Shown piece after piece: positions 36,901-45,100 of a stretch of 64,000 nucleotides of DNA; the stretch's first letter is position 1, and every line of letters starts with the position of its first letter. Location of the stretch: NCBI GenBank assembly GCA_000708835.1, contig DF237145.1:69468-133467 (forward strand), read 5' to 3'. The translations under genes were made by a program, and so were the position numbers. The notes under the pieces were generated by a model. That model saw only the letters and a list, made by a program, of their open reading frames with translations. It ran no database searches and was not told the origin of the DNA. The stretch is from Klebsormidium nitens. Its lineage: Eukaryota > Streptophyta > Klebsormidiophyceae > Klebsormidiales > Klebsormidiaceae.

Positions 36901-38697
36901 TGCACAAAAGTATCTGAAAGCTTAGCCTACGCCATCTTTCAAACGCGCGTTCCTGGGAATGACAAAAATCGGGCCTAAGAAGGGCGTCAGAAACCGCGCC
37001 CTTCCCCGGCGGTCCCTGTGCAGTACTTCCTGCTTTGGTGTCGCCAATGAATTGCTCACGTGGTGGCCTCATTCGGCGACTAAGACCACGACAAGAGGGC
37101 CATCTGGTCGCCGCGCCGTTGCGTATCCCGGGACGTTCGGTTAGGAGTGGAGAGTCTAGAGAGACCTACCTGGAAGATTGGCGACATTCGGCTGCCGTCT
37201 GCGTTCTTTGCGAAGAGCAAGCTCTTGGAAACCTTGACGGCGCCGAGATCCGTTGCGAGCCAGAGAGCGTCCGGGTCACGTGGGCTGCAGGAAGGTCTCA
37301 TTAAGCACGTCAGCCATCCATGCAGATTTATCTGCACGATTTAGATGAGTGTTTAATAAGGTGCCTGAATGACAAAGAGATGGCGTAGCACAACGGATGG
37401 TTTCTGCAGCATTTCCTCAGGATTGAGGCGGGACGAACCTGTGAGAGGCGGAATTAATGTGAAGCTTCTGATTTAAGAAGGCTTCAGTATAAGAGGAGAC
37501 AGCTTAGACAACCGCACAGCTTGTTTGAGTAGCAGACGCATTGGAGCGCCAAGGGTATTAATCGTCGCCATCTCTCTTGCTTTGCTGTTTGGAGTGCTCC
37601 ATCCGCAGCCCAAATTCTTTTCTATGTAGGCTCTATCCATACTCGGGACTATTTCATCGTCGTTCCCTTTTCCCCCGTTCCACGCGTTCCAAGTCGTTTC
37701 TCAGTTCCGCTGATCCTCGTTACGTCCTCATATGATCGAATGAAGAGTTTTGGGCGCCCGACGCTATGCTTTTAAGAAGAGAAGGCGAGACGGCCGCTAG
37801 CAGTCACGGCCCCTGAGAACCTTTTGTAGGTTTGCTTCTCATTCCGTCTCTAGTTGCGTGTCCGTTCAGGCTCCCGCAGAATGACGGAACAAGTAGGACG
37901 GATCACGAAGACCGGAAAATAGCGGGCGATCCAGCTGCTCACCTGAGCTGGAGATCGTTCACGCGACTGAAAGCGGGGAGGAACGCCTCGCTGGAGCTTC
38001 CGTCGAAGACGGCCAGCCCTCCGTCTCGACTGCACAGATTCGACGGGCACGGGAACGTCTGGTAAATTACCAGGAGTGATTGCAAGCCAGGACTCCGAGA
38101 GTGCTTGATCTGGCAGGACAGGTATGAACTAGATGATCCACAAAGCCATATTCCTTTGAAGAATTTTTGTCCCCTAGCTTTTGAAACTCAATATAGCCAT
38201 CGAGAGACACTGTTCTGCACCTGTGATTGGCGTGGATAGATATCGAGGACCACGTTCCACAAGTCGCCCACAAGGAAAGGTTTGAGTTGACTGACGATCA
38301 TTCCATAGAATGAGTACAGACAGTTGTTGCCGGTGAGTGCTGGATCATCCCTAAAAGGTGGGTATGTACAACTTGCTGCCGGAAAGTCTGCGTGTTGTTA
38401 AGGAAGAGGACACCGACGAAGCGGGTAGTTCAACTCACCTGCCAACCCAGAGCCGTTCCTGGCCGTCGATTCGCAGCACGTTCACCCGGTTGTGCGGTAA
38501 CCCCTGCGCTGTGCCAACGTCACTCCACTCCCCGACCCGCCAAGAGCACTCGGGGGTGTCGTTTTCCCCGAGCAACATCCTAACTAGATCGGCCCCCCCG
38601 AGAGCAAGTCGGGAATGCAGAGACGTGAGGCCGGGGTGGGCGATGGAGGCCTTCGTTCGACGTCCCTTGGAAGGAAGCGGACATGGGTTAAGCTGGG
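21331..38697 (-). CDS. Receptor adenylate cyclase-phosphodiesterase with Reg_prop beta-propeller sensor
   Basis: About 30 minus-strand exons give about 1,370 residues, 5' end open. Exons: 38439-38697, 37943-38029, 37170-37284, 36605-36694, 36113-36255, 35379-35650, 34840-34953, 34090-34331, 33330-33466, 32928-33031, 32453-32562, 31690-31839, 30828-31024, 30353-30428, 29830-29948, about 29590-29622, 29219-29347, 28532-28694, 27989-28219, 27616-27657, 27308-27324, 26565-26740, 25835-25878, 25286-25481, 24596-24910, 23951-24157, 23325-23450, 22683-22765, 22412-22489, 21331-21396 (TGA 21333-21331). Phases agree everywhere except around 29600-29830. Domain order: ~13 Reg_prop blades, Y_Y_Y, one membrane span, class III cyclase, HD-type PDE. 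The propeller is predicted outside and both enzymes in the cytosol. All catalytic cyclase and PDE motifs are present. Reg_prop sensors are typical of bacterial hybrid sensors, so ancient transfer and fusion is inferred. The known plant cyclase-PDE fusion (CAPE) has, as I recall, the PDE N-terminal, so this order differs. Confidence 0.85.
23150..23345. repeat. Copy of a PDE exon donor edge, ~170 bp apart
   Basis: The end of PDE exon 23325-23450 (GAGCAGGCTCGCCAAGAAGTTG, about 23331) has a diverged copy GAGCAGGCTCGCTGAAGTTG near 23164, with related intron sequence between. The copy sits in the following intron. Confidence 0.55.
25482..25834 (-). other. Probable U12-type intron with AC-AC ends inside the cyclase motif
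   Basis: The conserved TVN-VASRM motif can only be restored by joining GTCAAT (ends 25835) to GTTGCCAGC (starts 25481). The excised 353 nt begin ACATCCTCC, which matches the U12 5' core ATCCT. They end TGACCGCAC, with the U12 branch-site word TCCTTGAC a few bases upstream. No GT-AG alternative keeps the motif and the frame. A slip of 1-2 bases in assigning the ends is possible because of short homology. Confidence 0.5.
26255..26560. repeat. Two diverged copies of a cyclase exon edge with its donor
   Basis: The donor-side edge of exon 26565-26740 (CACCTGTAACC...GACCGGCCCCG...GCGCGTCGATGCTGGAC, plus-strand view) recurs at about 26418 and 26262, spacing 145-155 bp. The second copy retains ACCTGTAAG. 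The encoded segment is the RFGVNTGPVV loop, degenerate in the copies. Confidence 0.7.
26765..26870. repeat. Copy of the acceptor-side edge of the same cyclase exon
   Basis: GCGCGTGGTCTAAGCGCT, GCGCGGAAGCCCGCACGCGG and CCATGTAGxCGT occur in the exon (26685-26740) and again, nearly unchanged, at about 26797-26855. This exon therefore has duplicated edges on both sides. Confidence 0.75.
28532..28694 (-). other. Exon encoding the single transmembrane helix and juxtamembrane linker
   Basis: The exon encodes a hydrophobic run (VLALVALLVGGSAAAACWY, near residue 10 of the exon) preceded by HERKD. It is followed by a charged helix with SMEETNRQLAEGKRKAD that leads into the cyclase. This is the usual layout of a receptor cyclase signalling helix. 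The adjoining intron (28735-28800) contains a diverged copy of the membrane-helix coding segment. Confidence 0.75.
28950..29260. repeat. Minisatellite of 4-5 copies derived from the Y_Y_Y exon donor edge
   Basis: The unit is about 60-75 bp and contains ATCGGACGGTxACGCTxCTTCTCACCA. It is repeated between 28950 and 29220. The source is the 3' edge of exon 29219-29347 with its donor (plus-strand ACTCACCATGG...AATCGGACGGTCAG). Confidence 0.75.
29219..29948 (-). other. Region encoding the Y_Y_Y domain
   Basis: Exon 29830-29948 reads LVELDIRPVDHEL and AYAYRILVPGDREEKSW. A piece near 29590-29622 reads AQLTIRVSTP. Exon 29219-29347 ends YFEPLTVRFEIIPPW. These are the Tyr-rich strand, the Gly-x-Tyr/Leu-x-Val strand and the PPW terminus of the Y_Y_Y domain, which follows Reg_prop propellers and precedes the membrane span. 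The phase between the first two pieces does not close, so a small exon or unusual splice is missing. Confidence 0.65.
30910..31330. repeat. Three ~110-bp copies of a propeller exon edge at ~150-bp spacing
   Basis: The 5' half of exon 30828-31024 (30913-31024) recurs at about 31063-31174 and 31215-31323. The third copy stays open in frame and still encodes IWAGCNGEGAG and DGRVWVITLKQHDRWDK, but its acceptor AG has become TG. These look like failed or recent duplicates of a propeller blade. Confidence 0.8.
33915..34110. repeat. Copy of a propeller exon donor edge
   Basis: ACCTGAGGTGACTCGGTGAT occurs at the donor end of exon 34090-34331 (about 34088) and again at 33932. Both are followed by related CTC(C/T)CGGGCACTT words, spacing about 156 bp. 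Confidence 0.7.
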
Positions 38698-39028
38698 CTA
38701 GAATGGGTTAAGGTGGGAGTGGGGGTTTGACAGCGGGACAACGGTTGATTGGTGAGAGATTCTGGTATAAAGAAAAGGCTCCCATCAAAAAGGCAATTTT
38801 GCAGCATGCGATTCAATGCTTTTCCCTCGCAAGTACGTCTTTGATCATTCGCAGGTTTGCACCAATTCAATCCTGGTGCCATAAGCTGCTAGCACAGGGT
38901 AAAGATTTGTGGGAGCCGAGTCAAGGAGACTGCGTTAGCGTGATTTTGGACCAAAGTCACTAATGGGTTCACGACCTGGTGAGGACCTCGTTCCGAAAAG
39001 CTAGTCAAGGGTCCGACCAAACGGTCAT

Positions 39029-40051
39029 TCAGAAGTCCCTGAAATCCTCAAGCCTTGCTACGTCATCACTTTCAGCAGCGTATTCACCTCCAAACATGCG
39101 CGTCTCAGAAGCAGAAGGAGCATTTGAAGAACTCACTTCCCAGGCTGCTGCCGACACTGTTGGCTCTATCGCCGTCGCATGGGCGACGCGCGGTGCTATC
39201 AATCCCGCAGCCGCCAATGCGGCGGCCATAAAAATGGAAGAGAGGATTCGTCCTGCCCAAATTTGAATCAGGGTCAAAGTCGAAGCTCCTGCCGAAGTGC
39301 CCCGTTGACTATCAACCGACCCGGAAAACGAGCCCGGTTTGCCGCCATGCAGTCCTAAAGAGGGGAGTGAGAACTTTGGGAAGCTTGACAGATTGCCCCT
39401 GACGTCGCTGGTAGTGGTGCTTGTGAGAGCGACAAGTCTAGTGCAGAGGACACGAAGAAGTGAAGCGGGCGACGACTTGATGGCCGCTTGAGGCAAGAAT
39501 GGATCACTGGACCTCTCATTTCCAATTCGGAAGGAGCAAGTACAAGAAGAACTATAACCAGCACTGCCAGCTTGCTGTGATAGAGGGGTAATAGTGTGAG
39601 TGGATAGCATCCCGTTATCACCCAAAAGGCAACGGATATAGTTTTGTTGTCCGTAGAAGTATTTCTCTTCTCCGGTATCCACGTGAATGCTCCCCCCATA
39701 TAAGATGCCCATTCCCCCGCGACGCGCCCATTCTGCTGGTCTTTGCCGCCGCTTGCGCATCTGATCTTGCAGGGGCACGCCAATGAAGTTTCGCCCTGAT
39801 TTGAGCCCTCCCCTTCGGCTCCAAAAGCTCCTCCCCTCAGCACAACATGTCCGGGTGCTGTCAATTCTTCTGCAAAGATTGGTCTTTGTTCCCCCCGGGC
39901 CAACCGGCCTCCATAACGGGGGGCCCAAACCCCTCCCTGTGATGCCCCCCCCGGAGCTGCACTCGCGGCAGACACCGCTTCTTATAGAGGCGGAGCACGC
40001 AACAATGCCGGCCGGCCATAAAGCAAGAACAAGAATCTGGGAGTAGGCCAT
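39029..40051 (-). CDS. Unassigned 340-codon ORF with signal-peptide-like start (possible receptor first exon)
   Basis: This is the longest uninterrupted frame in the window. It opens MAYSQILVLALWPAGIVAC, which resembles a secretory signal peptide. Further on it has a Ser/Thr-rich stretch and a second hydrophobic segment (SSIFMAAALAAAGLIA) ending AHATA. That second part, read from an internal Met, would also look like a plastid transit plus thylakoid signal. A strong donor GTGAGT at 39136-39131 follows ...SAAAWE. Splicing from there to 38692 (CAG acceptor) keeps frame with the propeller gene, which otherwise lacks a signal peptide. No family is recognised, so it could equally be an independent gene. 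Confidence 0.35.
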   Translation of the reverse strand: MAYSQILVLALWPAGIVACSASIRSGVCRECSSGGGITGRGLGPPLWRPVGPGGTKTNLCRRIDSTRTCCAEGRSFWSRRGGLKSGRNFIGVPLQDQMRKRRQRPAEWARRGGMGILYGGSIHVDTGEEKYFYGQQNYIRCLLGDNGMLSTHTITPLSQQAGSAGYSSSCTCSFRIGNERSSDPFLPQAAIKSSPASLLRVLCTRLVALTSTTTSDVRGNLSSFPKFSLPSLGLHGGKPGSFSGSVDSQRGTSAGASTLTLIQIWAGRILSSIFMAAALAAAGLIAPRVAHATAIEPTVSAAAWEVSSSNAPSASETRMFGGEYAAESDDVARLEDFRDF

Positions 40052-42147
40052 AGACTATCTGTGGTGATGTAAGTAGCCGGCCCAACCCCCCTCCTCCAAC
40101 TTGGACACATTGGAAGGTGCTCCCCTATGATGCACTCTTGAAGGGCAGGTGTTGCTTGTAGGGTCTTCACCCTCTGCATGGAAAAGCGGGGCGGGACTCA
40201 AATCAGAAGCCAAAAAGATAAAGGCCAAGAACTCCTGATTTCCATTATTACCTGGTGTACCTGAAGTACGTAAGCATAGCAACATAAAGCAACAATTTTC
40301 GAAGAGCTACGCCTGCAGTGAACATCATTTTGCCCAATCTGGAGTGGGCAATGAGCACATTGGAGAAACATTCTGCTCGTCAAGCCAGAGGGGCAAAATT
40401 GGTCCATAACTTGTTGTCAGCTTTGTCCTTTTGGGCTGGTGAAAAGGTGGTATGCTTCTGTGTGAAAACAGGATGTAGTAATCTACTACCTGCACCTCAC
40501 CCCGTCATCCTTTTCTCAAGGGGCGTCTGGGGCTGAGCTGTTTTCCATTTAGCAGCATTTATTTCCAGCTTGACACCGGACATTTTGCAAGGCTGTCTCC
40601 GCTGCTTTCATTGAATCGCCTATTTGAAACACCAGGTTACTATTTCAGCTGCCAGCCGGCATAAGAATTCTTGAGCTCTAGTTTTACATGCAACTGTCAT
40701 CGAACAGGATGCCATTGAGTGCTGATTGCTTTAGACCTACTTACCTGAGGCAGGAGGCCCGGTGATCCCTCCAAAGAAGCAGAACTTCTGTGTCCCAGGT
40801 TATGAACAGATTTGGCTGGGCAGTTTAGTTCAGGGGCTTGGAGTGTTCAGTGCAATGCAAGCGGGAGAACCTTCTGAAGTTGGGAAAGAGGTACGTTTTC
40901 CATCTGCCATTGCCTTTGGTGCTAAGCAAAGTGCAAGCTGGAAAGATCTACAAGTCTGAATCAGGCGCCAACCAATCAAATACACCTACCGTAGTAGCTA
41001 CATCTTTAATCTGCAGCAGCTAAGTATCTGTCCAACACAGCCCTGTAAACCTGCAATGATGAGAGCTTGCCAGTTGATAAGTTGGCCAGTCGCTCGCTCA
41101 GAGCAGACTGCAGCGCGGCGGGCGGCCGCCCGCCGGGCGCCCGCACAGGTACTTCAAATCCTCTCCGTACAATCTGCGGTTGACCGATGCCGTCAAATGA
41201 TGCATGCGGCACAGAACCTACCGGTATGAAGGGCTTCCACCTCAGCATCCCGCAGATTTGACCGATGTTTTCGGACTCACACGTATATAAGGGCAGTGGT
41301 GCTAGCAAAAATGCTGTTGGATAAGTTAAAGCAAATCCGCTGCAAATTGCAATCCACCTAATACAACTGAAATCACAGCAACCGTTTGCTGCTGGAACGG
41401 TATACTCATTCCATATTCCACGACACCTACATAAGCGGTGGGCGGTAGGCTGACCCGGGGTGGGTGTGTGCTGTTGAGTAACCGAGCGCCGTACAGCAGT
41501 TGAACAGAGACAGGATCTTGGCCGTTGGACTTCATCGGACGGTGCTGAAAGCCATGCTCAGAAGGAGTCTTGAAGGATTAAGCAATTAGCAGATTCAGCA
41601 CAGTTACTCGTTCTATGCTCCCGAGTCCCGGTCACTGGACAGTTCCGAAATGACCGGGCGGCCGGAAGGAGCTAAGCAAGGAGTTAAAGGAGTACGGAGA
41701 AAAGTTGTGATTGGCCGCGCGACTCCTTTGCATCTTCTCAAAACCAACTTGGCTCTCTTCTCAAGCCAGCTCTGATGAGAAAGTCATCCAATTCGAGCGC
41801 TTCCTGTTGGCTGAGTTGGTCCTTTTTAGGCAAGCAACTTGCACATCGAAAGTGCTCCCAAAGCGCTTCCTGAAAAATGGTGAATGCAGCAAGCGGATCA
41901 ATCGTTTTCTTTTCTTCTTTGGTGCTCATCATGTAATCAGCTGTAACAACCAGTCTCAGACTATGATCGAGCAGAGAGACGAGGTTTGAGAATGTCGCAA
42001 AAAGGACAAGTTCGAAGCTCCGGTTTGCTGGGGTTTTACTTTACATCATAGCGCCATCGCTTACAGCAATTGGGGTGAAGTTCCGGGGTGCAGTCTTAGC
42101 TGGTGGTCCTTTGGGTGGCCATCACTGCTTAGCGGCATGCACCTCAA
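40052..42147. other. Gene-poor interval between the cyclase receptor and the PKA-R-like gene
   Basis: No recognisable protein is found. Weak minus-strand frames at 41738-41932 (64 codons, MMSTKEEKKTIDPLAAF start), 41326-41535 and 41006-41308 (ending VYRAVLDRYLAAAD) could be exons of one small gene but show no known motif. A TATA-like CGTATATAAGGG lies near 41281 in plus orientation. This is the likely regulatory space for the two divergent cAMP-related genes. Confidence 0.3.
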
Positions 42148-45100
42148 ATGTCAGGATCTACTAGTCCTGATGCATGGCAGACTTTCTGTCAATTGACTTG
42201 GGGACGCACATCGCGATCAGTCACCATGGCAATTGCACAGTTGGTACCAAGAGGGTCCTTGGCTTGCCGCCAAGACTTGCTGGCGTCACATTACATTGCA
42301 AGCAGAGAAATACACTGGAGATCATCCAACTTCACCAGAAGATCTCAGCCACTGTCGGAAACAGGGCAATGCGCGCCTTTGATTGCAAGAAGAACGCAGC
42401 TTGCAACGTTCTCAGCAAAGGGGGCATCATGGAAGATTGGCACATCAAAAGCCACAGCTCAAACCGAAACCCAAGTCGTCTGCCCAGGTCCAGATACTGA
42501 TGAATTGGGGACATATACACGGGTCTTGGCAAAACGCCAGCTTTACCGGCAGAGAGGACGTCGCTCAAAATGCCCAGCCAAGCGTCGACCAGCGCCCACC
42601 TGGGCTGCGGAAGGTGGCACCGCGCAAGTGACCTCAGCGGGACCCGGTGCTGATGTCATCCGAGGTGAGCATCTAAACCCTCCTGTTAAGGTGACTCTCC
42701 AATCAAAGTGTATTCCTTTGTCAGCTTAGACTGGCCATGCCTTGTTTTTCTTTAGCCTTGGAAAGTAAGGTTCTTTCATCCTAAACTTCTTGAGATGTGC
42801 GGAAAGTTCTCAGGAAGGTGTCAGGCGCATCTCTCGATGAATAGGTTGAAGTAGCGACGTTTTGCGTTCTCGCCGTGCATTCAAGCAGGCTATATTGGCC
42901 ATACTCCTCCCTTTGGTCTTCCCGCCTGGCAGTTCACAGTTCAGCCACCTTCGCATTGCAGGCCGCACCTAGTTCTTTCAACAGTCCATAAGTGATGAAC
43001 AGTCTTAACTGACGCAAAAGCCCATACTGGCCTGGATCCAGTACCAGTATCTGCAACCCAGGGCCACCACCTAGCCCTGCGACTCAGTCAAGCAACTCTG
43101 CTTGTTGCCAAACCTTTCAGCAAGACTCTTTCGAATGCTATTACAGAGGCGGATGCATCTTATTTCTTGATTTGTAGCAAACATTCGCTGCTTAGATGCC
43201 CTGATCGGTTGCTGCAGGTCCATGCACGCACATTGCAAAAGGAACTTTCCTTTCTGAGAACCAACGGAAGGAGGTCGCTGAAGTGTTTGCACATCATGGG
43301 GGCAAGTTGATTCGTTCGGGACAGCTTCTCCAAGCGCTAGCGGCGATCGGAGAACGCTGGTCGAAGCAAGAGGTAAAGGAATGGATCTGTTGCTTGTGAC
43401 GAAGGTTGTCAGAGTTCATGAAGCACCCTCCGACTGGAGAAAATCCTTCTGTTGGCCATCTTCAAAAGTCAGCCGCTCCAACTCCAACCACGCCAACTAT
43501 GGAGATCCTTGCAGGGCAATGAGCGCTCAAGATTCCAAGAACAGGCCTGTGTGGGCACATCTGTTGAAAAGGTTCGAAAGGCAAAGAGTCGGAGGATACC
43601 TGTCAAAGATACAAGACAGCAATGCCGAGTGGGAGGGTTGATTTGCTCACTTCGTTCCGTGAAGCAGCTCGATTTCCAGCCCTTTTGACTAACGGCGGTT
43701 CAGATGTTGGAGAATTGGTGATACTCGACGCAACCAATTTTACCATCAGAAAGTGTGCTTTGAATCGGGTTGTGATCTAGTTCCATTGATTCGACCCTCT
43801 GCCAACGCGTGTCAATAGTTAACTCGATCCGATGCCTGATCGCTCTGTTAAGCCAATGGAAAAGTTTGTTCGTCCGAAGCAAGTCTTTGCTTCAACGTCC
43901 AGGTTTATCTGTCTTGCTTCATCCTTCCCCCGTGCCCTCCATCGAAGGTCTGCCTTTGCTGCGGCTTTCAGACTGTTCTTAAGCTGGAACCGCTACTTGT
44001 CCAAATTCCCATTTCGCTTTCCACACGGGCAAGTTTCTCAGTTACTGATATCAGTCACAGTCCCCTAAAACATACTTCCACGCTCTAAACTGGAAAAACC
44101 TCGTCTTCTCGCTGCCTTATCCAATCCTGCGACCGTTTCGCAGGCCGAAAAAGCGCTGCACGAAGCAGGGGGATCCCTCGACAGCGTCGATGCCCTGGAC
44201 CGTCTGCTACATGACGTCAGCGCCGCGGCGACAGCTGTCCAAATGTGCCTTCCCGGAAACGAGGAGAGTACCAGGGTACTCCGCCCGCTTATGTCCCGGC
44301 GGGTTTATAAGCGGGGGGAAACGCTGGTCAACCAGGGTAAGGCTCGTTCGAAACGCTCTAAGCTTTGTCGCGGAGTTGCTGAGGAGTCCAGCAAACCGGA
44401 GACTCTGGTCCGACTAGAACGGATTTGCGGCAGCAAAAGCACACTCAAAACCTTTTGAAGCCCTGTCTGCACAGCCGGAGAGTTGTTTGCATATGATGCG
44501 AGAGAGCAAGCGACCGACTTGGACCGCTTAAGCAGCCGTCTCGTCACAAAGGCTCGAATATGTTCTGCAAGAAAACCAAGGACCAACTGCGTTTTCAAGA
44601 CAGAAGTCGGAAGCCTCTTCTGTAGCTCCAACTCGATTCACTTCTGAACGCCAATCCGTCGCCCCCTTTCGCAGGCGAGATCGGAACGGAGTTCTTCGCC
44701 CTCGCGGCGGGCTCCGTGTCCGTAATCAAGGACGGCCAACGGATCGGGGGGATGCGCGCCCCGGACTACTTTGGCGAGCTCGCGCTTCACACGCAGGCGC
44801 CCCGGGCCGTCACCATACAAGTAACGCTCAAGCTCTTGCCCAGCTTTGCGTTACATTCGGATTTCTCTTTGGTACTGCCGCTGAGGGCTTCCGGCGAGCT
44901 CGCGCTCCACATCCAGCCAGTCCGGGCCGTCACCATACAGGAAACGCACAAGACCTACGCCAAGCTGGGCATTATGTTCAGAGTTCCCTTTCAGCACTGC
45001 CGCCGAAATTTGCCGAAGAGCTTACGCTCCGCACAGAAACGCTCCATTCATGTAATGTACGGACTGCGCTAAGAGCTTGGCCTTACGCTTACGTTCGTTG

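Larger units (their letters stand above)
30353..38697 (-). other. Region encoding the Reg_prop (two-component regulator propeller) sensor
   Basis: Fourteen exons encode repeated units of the form DGL-P-(x)n-[LVIT]W-[VLFA]-[GA]-T-x-x-G. Readable blades are LWVGSRDGG, LWLATDLGA, VWFATEKG, TWVGHRSGF, LWLATSCGV, VLWAGSE, TWLAARTFG, VWVGTDQGA, VWFGTKTGV, IWVGTDSGI, LWAGTQMGV, IWAGCNGEG and VVLGRPGG. That is about 13 blades, and bacterial relatives usually have 14 as two seven-bladed propellers. Typical connectors are NDGLPSSNVEAV, ADGLPGNDVRSL and EQGLVNNIVQAV. The ligand is unknown. The first exon (38439-38697) can start at either of two acceptors, so the true N-terminus is not fixed. Confidence 0.8.
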
